From Phycisphaerae bacterium (GTDB lineage Bacteria > Planctomycetota > Phycisphaerae > Phycisphaerales > SM1A02): a stretch of 7,304 bases of DNA. The stretch covers positions 1 to 7,304 of the forward strand of contig VGXJ01000087.1 in the NCBI GenBank assembly GCA_016873375.1, given 5' to 3'. The notes under the pieces are model-generated. The model had not been told where the DNA came from, searched no databases, and saw only the letters and a program-made list of their open reading frames with translations. Below, in pieces: positions 1 through 6,110 of this stretch; within the stretch, counting starts at the first letter, position 1, and every line of letters starts with the position of its first letter. The position numbers and the translations under genes were made by a program.

Positions 1-745
1 CCGCCGCGTCGGCACCGAGTTCGTGCAGCGAGAGCGGTACGTTGCCCATCGCGTGCGCCAGGTCGAAGCATGCGAAGGCGCCCGCAGCGTGCGCTGCGCG
101 GACCAAGGCACCCAGGTCGAGCAGCTGGCCCGTGGCGTAGTTCACGCCGCCCACCAACAGCAGCCCCGCGCGTTCGCCGGCGTCGGTGCAGGCGCGCGCA
201 AAGTCCTCGGCGTGCAGCAGGCCGTCCGCGCGCGGCGGCACCTCGATGATGCATGCACCGGGATCGAAGCCACGAGCCTGCACATGGCTGCGCACGGCGT
301 AGCGGTCGCTCGGGAACGCGGTGGCCTCCATGATGATGCGGTCCCGGCCGGTGTGAGGTCGCCAGAACGAAGCCATCAGGAGATGCAGCGTTTCGGTCAG
401 GCCCGCCATGGCCACGACCTCATGCTCGCGCGCACCGGCGAGTGCAGCGAGCGATCGACGCGCATGAGCGTGGTAGTCCATCCATGGCCGCGATCCCTCG
501 ATGCGCGCGTAGTGGCCGCGAGAGCCCCACTGGTCCATGACCTCCTGCACGAGCTCGCGGGTGCGTCGTGCCATCGGTCCGAGCGAATTGCCCTGGAAGT
601 ACACGAGTGGTGCACCGTCAGCGTCGCGGGGAAGCTCGAATCGATCGCGCAACGGTGCGAGCGGGTCGTTGGCGTCGGCCCAGCGGGCCCACTCGCGCGT
701 GGTCTCGATTTCGGCGGCGTTGAGGTCCAGGACGGTGCTCGGCAT
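1..745 (-). CDS. kynU: Kynureninase, N-terminal 248 codons (3' end lies outside the window)
   Basis: Kynureninase is a cytoplasmic PLP enzyme that cleaves kynurenine to anthranilate plus alanine, or 3-hydroxykynurenine to 3-hydroxyanthranilate plus alanine, in tryptophan breakdown and de novo NAD synthesis. I translated the minus strand from the ATG at 745-743; the frame stays open to the window edge. Seen: the family N-terminal signature YFQGNSLGP (residues 49-57), a GLTETLHLL segment (115-123) matching the PLP phosphate-binding region, FPSD (144-147), an NYATGQ segment (212-217), and DLAHAMGN (238-245), which contains the Asp that contacts the PLP ring nitrogen. The Schiff-base lysine should lie a few tens of residues further on, so it is outside the window. 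About 170 residues are missing from a usual length near 420. The 17 nt before the ATG show no Shine-Dalgarno but do show TACGAT 6 nt upstream. It is divergent from the gene at 768. The family call is firm; activity on either substrate is inferred. Confidence 0.95.
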   Translation of the reverse strand, partial: MPSTVLDLNAAEIETTREWARWADANDPLAPLRDRFELPRDADGAPLVYFQGNSLGPMARRTRELVQEVMDQWGSRGHYARIEGSRPWMDYHAHARRSLAALAGAREHEVVAMAGLTETLHLLMASFWRPHTGRDRIIMEATAFPSDRYAVRSHVQARGFDPGACIIEVPPRADGLLHAEDFARACTDAGERAGLLLVGGVNYATGQLLDLGALVRAAHAAGAFACFDLAHAMGNVPLSLHELGADAA

Positions 746-767
746 GCGCGGATCGTAGGATCGCGGC
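746..767. promoter_or_regulatory. Putative symmetric divergent promoter, both sides leaderless
   Basis: The 22 bp between the divergent kynU (ATG at 745, minus) and the PH-domain gene (GTG at 768, plus) contain TAGGAT on the plus strand (756-761) and TACGAT on the minus strand (757-752). The two hexamers share the central TA base pairs at 756-757. Each fits TANNNT, and each is separated from its start codon by exactly 6 nt, so transcription would begin at or next to the start codon. I see no good -35 box on either side. An alternative for the plus gene is that AGGA (757-760) is a Shine-Dalgarno 7 nt before the GTG; nothing equivalent exists on the kynU side. The motif and spacing are seen directly; the promoter function is inferred. 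Confidence 0.5.
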
Positions 768-1211
768 GTGCAGATGCCCGCAGCGATCCAGTGGTCCGAG
801 TGCCTCGCGCGCGAACGATCGGGCCGGCGGATCGCGCTCGCTCTGGTGATTGCGGCGCTGGCGCTCGCCGTCGGCCTGGCCGCGCAGGAGTGGTTCGTGG
901 GTGCGCTCGCGGCGGTCGGGCTGATCGCTGTGAGCGCGGAAGGCTGGGCTGGATGCCGTTGCTCGATCGATGGTCAGGGCATCGTTCGCGCAGGTCCGTT
1001 CAGGCAACGGCGCCTGCCGTGGTCATCGGTGGCGATGGTCACCGTGCAGGAGGAGGGCGCCACGCTCGCCCGGGTCGCCGGCCGAGGCGCGATCTCCTTT
1101 CACCTGGATGGCGTGCCACCGTCGGATCGCGTGCGCGTGCAGCGTGCGCTCGCGGCATGGGAGGCATGGTGGCTCGCAAGCCGCACTGCACGGGAGAGCA
1201 ACGCGTCATGA
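768..1211 (+). CDS. Small membrane protein, two-helix hairpin plus bacterial PH-like domain
   Basis: A 147-residue protein. A short basic N-terminus (about 1-20, ending RSGRR) is followed by two hydrophobic helices at about 21-38 and 41-58, separated by a QEW turn, so both ends are probably cytoplasmic. The rest (about 63-130) reads as short beta strands ending in an Ala/Trp-rich helix. It has the pattern 'IDGQGIVRAG... RRLPWSSV... VTVQ' with the LPW-S-V motif at 83-88, as in bacterial PH-domain proteins of the bPH_6 kind. Those usually also carry two N-terminal membrane helices; their function is unknown. The GTG at 768 is preferred because an in-frame TAG sits at 756-758 and AGGA or TAGGAT lies at the right distance; the ATG at 774 is the alternative. 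Its stop overlaps the next gene's ATG, so the two are probably co-expressed. The membrane hairpin is clear; the PH assignment rests on pattern only. Confidence 0.75.
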   Translation: MQMPAAIQWSECLARERSGRRIALALVIAALALAVGLAAQEWFVGALAAVGLIAVSAEGWAGCRCSIDGQGIVRAGPFRQRRLPWSSVAMVTVQEEGATLARVAGRGAISFHLDGVPPSDRVRVQRALAAWEAWWLASRTARESNAS

Positions 1212-1567
1212 ACGAACCCAAGCGCTCATGGCGAGCAGCACTCCGGCACGCCTTCGCCGTCGAAGTCCCAGGGCCAGCCACGCTGACCGACGCCGAGGCA
1301 GCGGTCGTTGGGCGGATTGCCGATGAGATCGTGCGACGGGGCATGGTCGCGCCGGCACTGCTGGCACTGGAATCATTCAGGCCGCTCAACGCGATCGGGG
1401 CCAATGCCATGCATGCGCTCACGCCCTTCGTTTCGGTCGTGACGGATCCCGCTGCGTTCGGCACGCTCGCGGCGCTCCTGGAGCGCCGAGGGAGCGTCGA
1501 GGCGATCTGCCTGGTGATCGAAGCCCGCACGCAGGCCGGGAATCCGCCGCAATCCGACGGGGATTGA
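1208..1567 (+). CDS. Conserved-looking small soluble protein of unknown function (119 aa)
   Basis: No signal peptide or membrane helix is visible. The protein is mostly helical by composition. Its most distinctive segments are a LESFRPL motif (54-60) followed by an alanine-rich stretch to about residue 77, and LLERRGSVEA (90-99) leading to VIE (103-105). I recall hypothetical proteins of similar size with a 'LES.RPL ... LLE.R..ie.L...IE' pattern near GlmL/MutL-type genes, but could not verify this. The ATG at 1208 overlaps the previous stop (ATGA, 1208-1211) and has GGGAGAG at 1192-1198, about 9 nt upstream. The frame is open leftward to position 23, but that extension is antisense to kynU and out of frame under the PH gene, so it is not used. 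It lies 49 bp before the ATPase gene and may belong to the same functional neighbourhood. Function unknown. Confidence 0.75.
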   Translation: MNEPKRSWRAALRHAFAVEVPGPATLTDAEAAVVGRIADEIVRRGMVAPALLALESFRPLNAIGANAMHALTPFVSVVTDPAAFGTLAALLERRGSVEAICLVIEARTQAGNPPQSDGD

Positions 1568-1579
1568 CCGCATGGCGAC

Positions 1580-1616
1580 TTGCAGCCCGCGCCCGAATCC
1601 GTAGCCTTCGCCTTCC
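1580..1616 (+). promoter_or_regulatory. Putative promoter of the GlmL-type operon
   Basis: The 49-bp gap before the ATPase gene contains TTGCAG (1580-1585) and TAGCCT (1602-1607) with a 16-nt spacer. This is a weak sigma-70-type -35/-10 pair, 3 of 6 matches each. TAGCCT is 9 nt from the ATG at 1617. There is no purine-rich Shine-Dalgarno in these 9 nt, which are nearly all pyrimidine. The TAG of the hexamer is also an in-frame stop, so translation cannot start earlier. A short or absent leader is the simplest reading. I see no terminator hairpin with a T run for the upstream gene. Confidence 0.4.
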
Positions 1617-3419
1617 ATGCAGAAGGACCCCAGTCGCATCAAGGTCGTGGTCGCCACCGACTGCGGCAGCACCACCACGAAGGCGATCCTCATCGAGTGC
1701 GTGGACGGGGTGTACCGTCAGACCCACCGTGCTGAGGCGCCGACCACGGTCGAGGCACCCTTCGCCGACGTCACGCTCGGTGTGACGAACTCCGTCACCG
1801 AACTCCAGGAACTCAGCGGCCGTCGGCTCGTGAACGACGATGGCACGATCCTTCGGCGTGATTCGCCCGAAGCGACCGAAGGGTGCGACCTCTACATCTC
1901 GACGAGCAGTGCCGGCGGCGGACTGCAGATGATGGTGGCGGGCGTCGTCAAGGAGATGACGGCCGAGAGCGCCAAGCGCGCGGCGCTCGGTGCGGGCGCG
2001 ATCGTCATGGATACGATCGCGAGCAACGATCGCCGCCGGCCGCACGAGCAGGTGCAGCGCATCCGCGAACTCCGTCCAGACATGGTGCTCATCTCCGGCG
2101 GCACCGATGGCGGCGACACGAAGAAGGTCACCGAATTGGCCGAGCTGATCGCGCCCGCGAAGCCCCGGCCGCGCTTCGGCGGCGAGTACAGCCTGCCGAT
2201 CATCTTCGCCGGCAACCGCGACGCGAGACCGGCGATCGAGCGCACCTTCGCGGGTGGCGGCTTCGACCTCAAGATCGTCGACAACCTCCGCCCGACGCTC
2301 GAGCGTGAGCACCTCGGACCGGCGCGAGAGACGATCCACGATGTCTTCCTCGAGCATGTCATGGCGCACGCACCTGGCTACGACCAGCTGATCTCGTGGG
2401 CCGATGCACCCATCATGCCCACGCCCGGCGCGGTGGGCGACATCCTCCAGGCGATCGCCAAGGGTCGCGGCATCAATGTCGTCGGCGTCGATATCGGCGG
2501 TGCGACGACCGATGTCTTCAGCGTCTTCGATGGATCGTTCAACCGCACGGTGAGCGCGAACCTCGGCATGAGCTACTCGATCAGCAATGTCTGCGCCGAG
2601 GCAGGCATGGAGAGCGTGCTGCGGTGGGTGCACCTGGACATGGACGAGCGCGAGCTGCGCAACCGGGTCAAGAACAAGATGATCCGCCCGACAACCATCC
2701 CGCAGACTCACGAGGCGCTCGTGTTCGAGCAGGCCGTGAGCCGTGAAGCCCTGCGCCTGGCGTATGTGCAGCACAAGGCCTTCGCGACCGAGCTCAAGGG
2801 CGTGCAGCAGCAGCGCACCGTCGGCGACGCGTTCAGCCAGGAGGAAGGCGGCCGCTCGCTCGTCAGCGGCATGAAGCTCGACCTGCTCGTCGCCAGCGGC
2901 GGCGTGCTCAGCCACGCGCCGCGGATGGAGCAGACCGCATCGATGCTGATCGACGCCTTCGAGCCCGAGGGCTTCACCGAGCTTGCGAAGGACAGCATCT
3001 TCATGATGCCGCACTTGGGGGTGCTCGCCACCGTGCATGAACGCGCCGCCATGGACGTCTTCGAGCGAGATTGCCTCGTCATGCTCGGTACTTGCATCGC
3101 GCCGGCGGGCACGCCGGTTGCGGGCAAGCCCGTGATGCGCTGGAGCGCGCGCTGGGATGGCGGCAGCGCGGAGGGAACGCTGATGGCACAGGAGATGAAG
3201 TTGCTGCGCATCGGTGAGCGCGCGCTGGTCGAGGTCGTGCCTGAGCGGGGCTTCGACGTCGGCGCCGGTCCGGGAGTGGCGGTCAAGCGCGAAGTGCGGG
3301 GCGGCAGCGTCGGGCTCATCCTTGATGGCCGAGGGCGATCGCTCTCGGTGCCCGACGGAGCTGAGGGCAGGCGCCTGGTCGCCGCGTGGGCGAAGGCACT
3401 CGAACTGCACCCCGATTGA
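1617..3419 (+). CDS. glmL: GlmL/MutL-family ASKHA ATPase (glutamate mutase L type), orphan
   Basis: A 600-residue protein of the GlmL ('MutL protein', unrelated to mismatch repair) family. These are actin/Hsp70-fold ATPases, known from glutamate mutase operons and related to enzyme reactivases. Seen: phosphate-1 loop TDCGSTTTK (14-22); SSAGGGLQMM (97-106); ISGGTDGGD (159-167); FAGN (197-200); MPTPGAVG (267-274); phosphate-2 loop VDIGGATTDV (291-300); NRTVSANLGMSYS (309-321); adenosine-type SGGVLSHAP (427-435); MMPHLGVLA (463-471); GTCIAP (491-496). A beta-rich C-terminal tail contains RGFDVGAGPG (544-553). All nucleotide-binding motifs look intact. The ATG at 1617 is the first possible start because an in-frame TAG lies 15 nt upstream; no Shine-Dalgarno is seen. 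No glmS, glmE or other B12 mutase gene is in the window; the partners are a KOW protein and membrane proteins instead. The family call is firm. A role in glutamate mutase is unlikely from context, so the symbol marks family only. Confidence 0.9.
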   Translation: MQKDPSRIKVVVATDCGSTTTKAILIECVDGVYRQTHRAEAPTTVEAPFADVTLGVTNSVTELQELSGRRLVNDDGTILRRDSPEATEGCDLYISTSSAGGGLQMMVAGVVKEMTAESAKRAALGAGAIVMDTIASNDRRRPHEQVQRIRELRPDMVLISGGTDGGDTKKVTELAELIAPAKPRPRFGGEYSLPIIFAGNRDARPAIERTFAGGGFDLKIVDNLRPTLEREHLGPARETIHDVFLEHVMAHAPGYDQLISWADAPIMPTPGAVGDILQAIAKGRGINVVGVDIGGATTDVFSVFDGSFNRTVSANLGMSYSISNVCAEAGMESVLRWVHLDMDERELRNRVKNKMIRPTTIPQTHEALVFEQAVSREALRLAYVQHKAFATELKGVQQQRTVGDAFSQEEGGRSLVSGMKLDLLVASGGVLSHAPRMEQTASMLIDAFEPEGFTELAKDSIFMMPHLGVLATVHERAAMDVFERDCLVMLGTCIAPAGTPVAGKPVMRWSARWDGGSAEGTLMAQEMKLLRIGERALVEVVPERGFDVGAGPGVAVKREVRGGSVGLILDGRGRSLSVPDGAEGRRLVAAWAKALELHPD

Positions 3420-3422
3420 GGA
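3418..3422 (+). promoter_or_regulatory. Shine-Dalgarno overlapping the ATPase stop codon
   Basis: GAGGA begins inside the ATPase stop codon (TGA, 3417-3419) and ends 7 nt before the ATG at 3430. This ties translation of the KOW protein to that of the ATPase and fixes the KOW start. Confidence 0.7.
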
Positions 3423-3429
3423 CACGATC

Positions 3430-4560
3430 ATGGCCAAGGCCTACACCCCAGGATTGACCGTGAGTTCGCGCGTGCGCTACCGCGCACGTCGGCTCCTGCC
3501 GCTGACAGGACGCATCACCGTGAAGGCTGGTGAGCGCGTCACGGCGACCGATGTCGTCGCGCAGACCGACCTCGAGGGCGACATCACGCCGATGAAGATG
3601 TCGAACCTGCTGTCTTGCGCTCCCCGGGATGTGCCCGGCTTGCTGCTGAAGCCGGTCGGTTCCGCCATCGCCAAGGACGAGCCCATCGCGCAGTCGAAGG
3701 GGATCTTCGGCATGATGAAGGTCACTGTGAAGGCGACGGCGTCCGGCACCATCGAGAGTGCCAGCGATTCGACCGGCATGGTCATGATCCGTGGCGCCGC
3801 GCAGCCGGTGCAGGTGCGTGCGTTCACCAGTGGCCGTGTCGTCGAGGTGCTCGGCAGCGAGGGCGTGGTCATCGAGAATGATGTGGCGCTGGTTCAGGGG
3901 ATCTTCGGCATCGGCGGCGAGGCCTATGGACCCATCGCGGTCGCGTGCGCACAGCCCGGGGATCGGCTCGAGGCATCGTCGATCCGCAGTGAGCATGCCG
4001 GGTGCATCCTCGTTGGGGGAGCCCGCATGACCATCGACGCGATCCGCCGAGCGATCGAGCTCGGCGTGGCGGCGATCGTGTCGGGTGGCATCGACGATGC
4101 CGACCTGAAGGCATTGCTGGGGCATGATCTGGGCGTGGCGATCACGGGCAGCGAAAAGGTCGGCATCACGCTGGTCGTGACCGAGGGCTTCGGTGACATC
4201 GCCATGGCCGCGCGGACGCACGCCTTGCTGGCGTCGCATGCCGGCCACGGTGCGAGCGTGAATGGGGCGACGCAGATTCGTGCCGGGGTCATGCGCCCCG
4301 AAGTCGTCATTCCGCTGGCCGACGAAGCAGCGGGTGACGCCCATGCGGGCGGCGGCGCAACCGCCGGTGAACTCTCGATCGGCACATCCGTTCGCCTGAT
4401 TCGCGATCCCTGGTTCGGGTCGCTCGGTACGGTGGCTGCGCTGCCGGAACAGCCGGCTGTGCTTGGCTCGGGGTCGAAGGCACGCGTGCTCGAGGTGGCA
4501 CTGGCCGATGGCCAGCGGGTCGTGGTGCCGCGTGCCAACGTCGAGCTGATCGCCGAGTGA
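3430..4560 (+). CDS. Barrel-sandwich plus KOW domain protein, partner of GlmL-type ATPase
   Basis: A 376-residue protein without signal peptide or membrane helix, so probably cytoplasmic. The N-terminal third reads as lipoyl/RnfC-like barrel-sandwich segments: LPLTG.ITVKAGERV (23-37), a KPVGSAIAKDEPIA stretch (74-87), and TASGTIES (103-110) leading to VMIRG. No lysine in a biotinyl or lipoyl attachment motif is evident. After an IFGIGGEAYG element (158-167), a glycine-rich alpha/beta middle region carries ILVGGARMT (193-201), IVSGGIDD (216-223), VAITGSEKVG (236-245), VVTEGFG (249-255) and NGATQIRAGVMRPE (278-291). A low-complexity Ala/Gly linker (about 299-313) precedes a KOW/NusG-like beta domain (about 317-376) with GTSVRLIRDPWFGSLGTV and a terminal VPRANVELI. 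I recall this architecture next to orphan GlmL genes, but know of no assigned function. It starts 10 bp after the ATPase with an overlapping Shine-Dalgarno, so a complex with the ATPase is plausible. Confidence 0.85.
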   Translation: MAKAYTPGLTVSSRVRYRARRLLPLTGRITVKAGERVTATDVVAQTDLEGDITPMKMSNLLSCAPRDVPGLLLKPVGSAIAKDEPIAQSKGIFGMMKVTVKATASGTIESASDSTGMVMIRGAAQPVQVRAFTSGRVVEVLGSEGVVIENDVALVQGIFGIGGEAYGPIAVACAQPGDRLEASSIRSEHAGCILVGGARMTIDAIRRAIELGVAAIVSGGIDDADLKALLGHDLGVAITGSEKVGITLVVTEGFGDIAMAARTHALLASHAGHGASVNGATQIRAGVMRPEVVIPLADEAAGDAHAGGGATAGELSIGTSVRLIRDPWFGSLGTVAALPEQPAVLGSGSKARVLEVALADGQRVVVPRANVELIAE

Positions 4561-4580
4561 GCTGCGTGGCTTCGGGCGAG

Positions 4581-4608
4581 CGCGCCTCGTGCGCGTTAGG
4601 CTTCGCGC
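4581..4608 (+). repeat. Three alternating CGCGC/GCGCG arms before the DUF6754-like gene
   Basis: CGCGC (4581-4585), GCGCG (4591-4595) and CGCGC (4604-4608) can form two mutually exclusive 5-bp GC stems. Arms 1 and 2 enclose a 5-nt loop, extendable by a G-T and an A-T pair. Arms 2 and 3 enclose an 8-nt loop that holds the TAGGCT hexamer and end exactly at the start codon. No T run follows, so this is not a standard intrinsic terminator. The short GC-only arms may be coincidental in DNA this GC-rich. Confidence 0.35.
4597..4608 (+). promoter_or_regulatory. Putative -10 element, leaderless start of the DUF6754-like gene
   Basis: TAGGCT (4597-4602) fits TANNNT and is exactly 6 nt from the ATG at 4609, the same arrangement as at 745 and 768. 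Its TAG is an in-frame stop, which makes 4609 the first possible start. AGG (4598-4600) could instead act as a weak Shine-Dalgarno 8 nt upstream. No clear -35 is seen. The hexamer sits in a 48-bp gap that breaks the otherwise tightly packed operon, which favours an internal promoter. Confidence 0.4.
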
Positions 4609-5418
4609 ATGGTGCTCGGCGCCGATGCATCGTTCCTGAACCCCGACAAGCTGCTGCTCCTGGTGGTGCTGGCAGCGACCTGCGCGTGCATCGTGGCCAG
4701 CATGATCGCTGCGCGAGCGGGCAGCGTGCCCAAGATCCGTCGCATCGCAGGCCTTGAGGCGGTCGAGGAAGCCGTGGGTCGCGCCACAGAGATGGGCCGG
4801 CCGATCCTTTTCGTTCCCGGGATCCAGGACATGGACAACCCGATGACGGTGGCGGGCATCACGGTGCTCAGCCGCGTTGCGGGCACGGCCGCGCAGTACG
4901 ACGCCACACTCGACGTTCCTGTGAGCCGATCGCTCGTCATGCAGGCCGCGCGCGAGAGCGTGCAGGCTGCGGCGCTCCAGGCCGGGCAGCCCGACTGGTA
5001 CGACCCGGAGCGCATCCGCTACATCACCGATGAGCAGTTCGGGTACGCGGCATACGCGGCGGGTGCGATGGCGCGCGACAAGCCGGCAGCGTGCTTCTAC
5101 ATGGGGTGCTTCTTCGCCGAGAGCCTGATCCTTGCCGAGAACGGCAACGCCATCGGCGCGATCCAGATTGCAGGCACAGCGGAAACCGCGCAGCTGCCAT
5201 TCTTCGTCGCGAGCTGCGACTACACGCTGATCGGCGAGGAGTTCTTCGCGGCCAGTGCCTACCTGAGCGGCGCACCCGACCAACTGGGCACGCTGCGCGG
5301 GCAGGACATTGCGAAAGCCGTGATTGCGTTGGCGCTCGTGGCCGGGGTGTTCATGGCTACGATCAGGGTGTTTTCGCCTGAGCAGGCCAGCGAGCCAACG
5401 GTGGAGGCGACCCAATGA
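4609..5418 (+). CDS. DUF6754-like membrane protein
   Basis: A 269-residue protein with a hydrophobic helix at about 14-35, an alpha/beta soluble core (about 45-230) and a second helix at about 235-254. The core contains RPILFVPGIQDMDNP (64-78), AGITVLSRVA (82-91), YDPERIRYIT (131-140), YMGCFFAESL (164-173) and a long conserved-looking block GTAETAQLPFF...SCDYTLIGEEFFAASAYL (189-219). This matches what I recall of the DUF6754 family found beside GlmL-type genes in Chloroflexota; no function is known to me. Basic residues just after the first helix (R36, K42, R44, R45) and few at the N-terminus suggest the core faces the cytoplasm, where it could meet the ATPase or the KOW protein. The cysteine near residue 25 is inside the first helix and not in a proper lipobox. 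Its stop overlaps the next ATG (ATGA, 5415-5418). The DUF name is from memory. Confidence 0.8.
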   Translation: MVLGADASFLNPDKLLLLVVLAATCACIVASMIAARAGSVPKIRRIAGLEAVEEAVGRATEMGRPILFVPGIQDMDNPMTVAGITVLSRVAGTAAQYDATLDVPVSRSLVMQAARESVQAAALQAGQPDWYDPERIRYITDEQFGYAAYAAGAMARDKPAACFYMGCFFAESLILAENGNAIGAIQIAGTAETAQLPFFVASCDYTLIGEEFFAASAYLSGAPDQLGTLRGQDIAKAVIALALVAGVFMATIRVFSPEQASEPTVEATQ

Positions 5419-6110
5419 GCCGCTCGATCGCGCTGCTCATCTGCCTTGTGGGCGGGCTCACCATGCTCGTGAGCCCATTCCTGCCGATGGCCACCGGCTG
5501 GGCCAACGACGTCACCGACTGGTTCAACATCCTGGCTGCGATGGCCTTCGTGCTTGGCGGCGGCAGCCTGCTGAAGGTGCAACTCATGCGCCTGAGCGCG
5601 CGCGGACCCGGTTGGGGCTATTCGGCCGTCACGCTCGTGGCATTCATCGTCACGCTCTGGGTCGGCCTTGGCAAGGTCGGAGTCGTTGCGGATCCATCGG
5701 CTCCCGCGGTGGCGTGGAGCGGCAAGGCCGACGACGAGGGCTCGGCGTTCTGGTGGATCTATCTCTATGTGATGACGCCGATCACCTCGACGCTCTTCGC
5801 GGTGCTTGCGTTCTACGTCGCGAGTGCGGCGTTCCGCGCGTTCCGTGCGAAGAACCTCGAGGCCACACTGCTCTTGGCGACGGCCTTCGTGATCCTGCTC
5901 GGCCGAACCTTCGCCGGCGTGGTGCTCACCGGATGGTTGCCTGACTGGGCGAGCGGCCTGCGGCTTGAGAACCTTGCCGTCACCATCATGGATGTCTTCA
6001 ACACCGCCGGCAATCGCGCGATCATCATCGGGATCGCGCTCGGCGTCGCCTCGACGGGCATTCGGCTCATGCTGGGCCTCGATCGCAGCTACCTCGGGGG
6101 TGACGCATGA
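5415..6110 (+). CDS. Six-helix integral membrane protein of the GlmL/KOW/DUF6754 cluster
   Basis: A 231-residue, strongly hydrophobic protein with helices at about 4-26, 36-57, 69-88, 114-140, 149-173 and 200-220. Basic loops (K54...R63; R141-K146; the C-terminal LGLDRSYLGG) and acidic loops (N31-D35; D93 and K104-E108) fit both ends in the cytoplasm. The most distinctive segment is AFRAFRAKNLEATLLLATAF (139-158), with a basic turn entering helix 5. I recall a similar 'RNLEATLLL' membrane protein in related clusters, but no function. No transporter signature, haem-ligand histidine pair or ion-binding motif is evident. The ATG is fixed by GGAGG (5403-5407) 7 nt upstream and overlaps the previous stop as ATGA. 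It lies between two proteins that each have a soluble domain flanked by helices, so it may be their membrane scaffold; that is inference. Confidence 0.8.
   Translation: MSRSIALLICLVGGLTMLVSPFLPMATGWANDVTDWFNILAAMAFVLGGGSLLKVQLMRLSARGPGWGYSAVTLVAFIVTLWVGLGKVGVVADPSAPAVAWSGKADDEGSAFWWIYLYVMTPITSTLFAVLAFYVASAAFRAFRAKNLEATLLLATAFVILLGRTFAGVVLTGWLPDWASGLRLENLAVTIMDVFNTAGNRAIIIGIALGVASTGIRLMLGLDRSYLGGDA

Noticed and set aside
23..1207. A long plus-strand open frame that continues in frame into the gene at 1208
   Set aside because: It is antisense to a clear kynureninase up to 745 and out of frame with the PH-domain gene after 768. Its composition is Arg/Ala/Gly-rich, as expected of a shadow frame in GC-rich DNA. 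Only the part from 1208 has its own start context and protein-like motifs.
1568..1616. Intrinsic terminator after the 119-residue gene
   Set aside because: No stable hairpin followed by a T run is visible. Read-through into the ATPase gene therefore cannot be excluded.
2450..2459. GCGATCGC palindromes resembling the cyanobacterial HIP1 repeat (also near 3333)
   Set aside because: Only scattered copies were noticed. GATC and CGATCG are frequent here through Asp and Ile codons, and nothing else suggests a cyanobacterium.
4675..4690. Possible lipoprotein signal around the Cys residues in the first helix of the DUF6754-like protein
   Set aside because: The residues before the cysteine do not form a lipobox (Thr at -1), and the cysteines lie in the middle of a hydrophobic helix.
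1419..5415. Very long minus-strand open frames (about 670 and 700 codons) opposite the ATPase, KOW and DUF6754-like genes
   Set aside because: They lie opposite genes with recognised motifs, are rich in Arg/His/Asp/Ala without domain signatures, and run across gene boundaries. They arise from low stop-codon frequency in GC-rich DNA.
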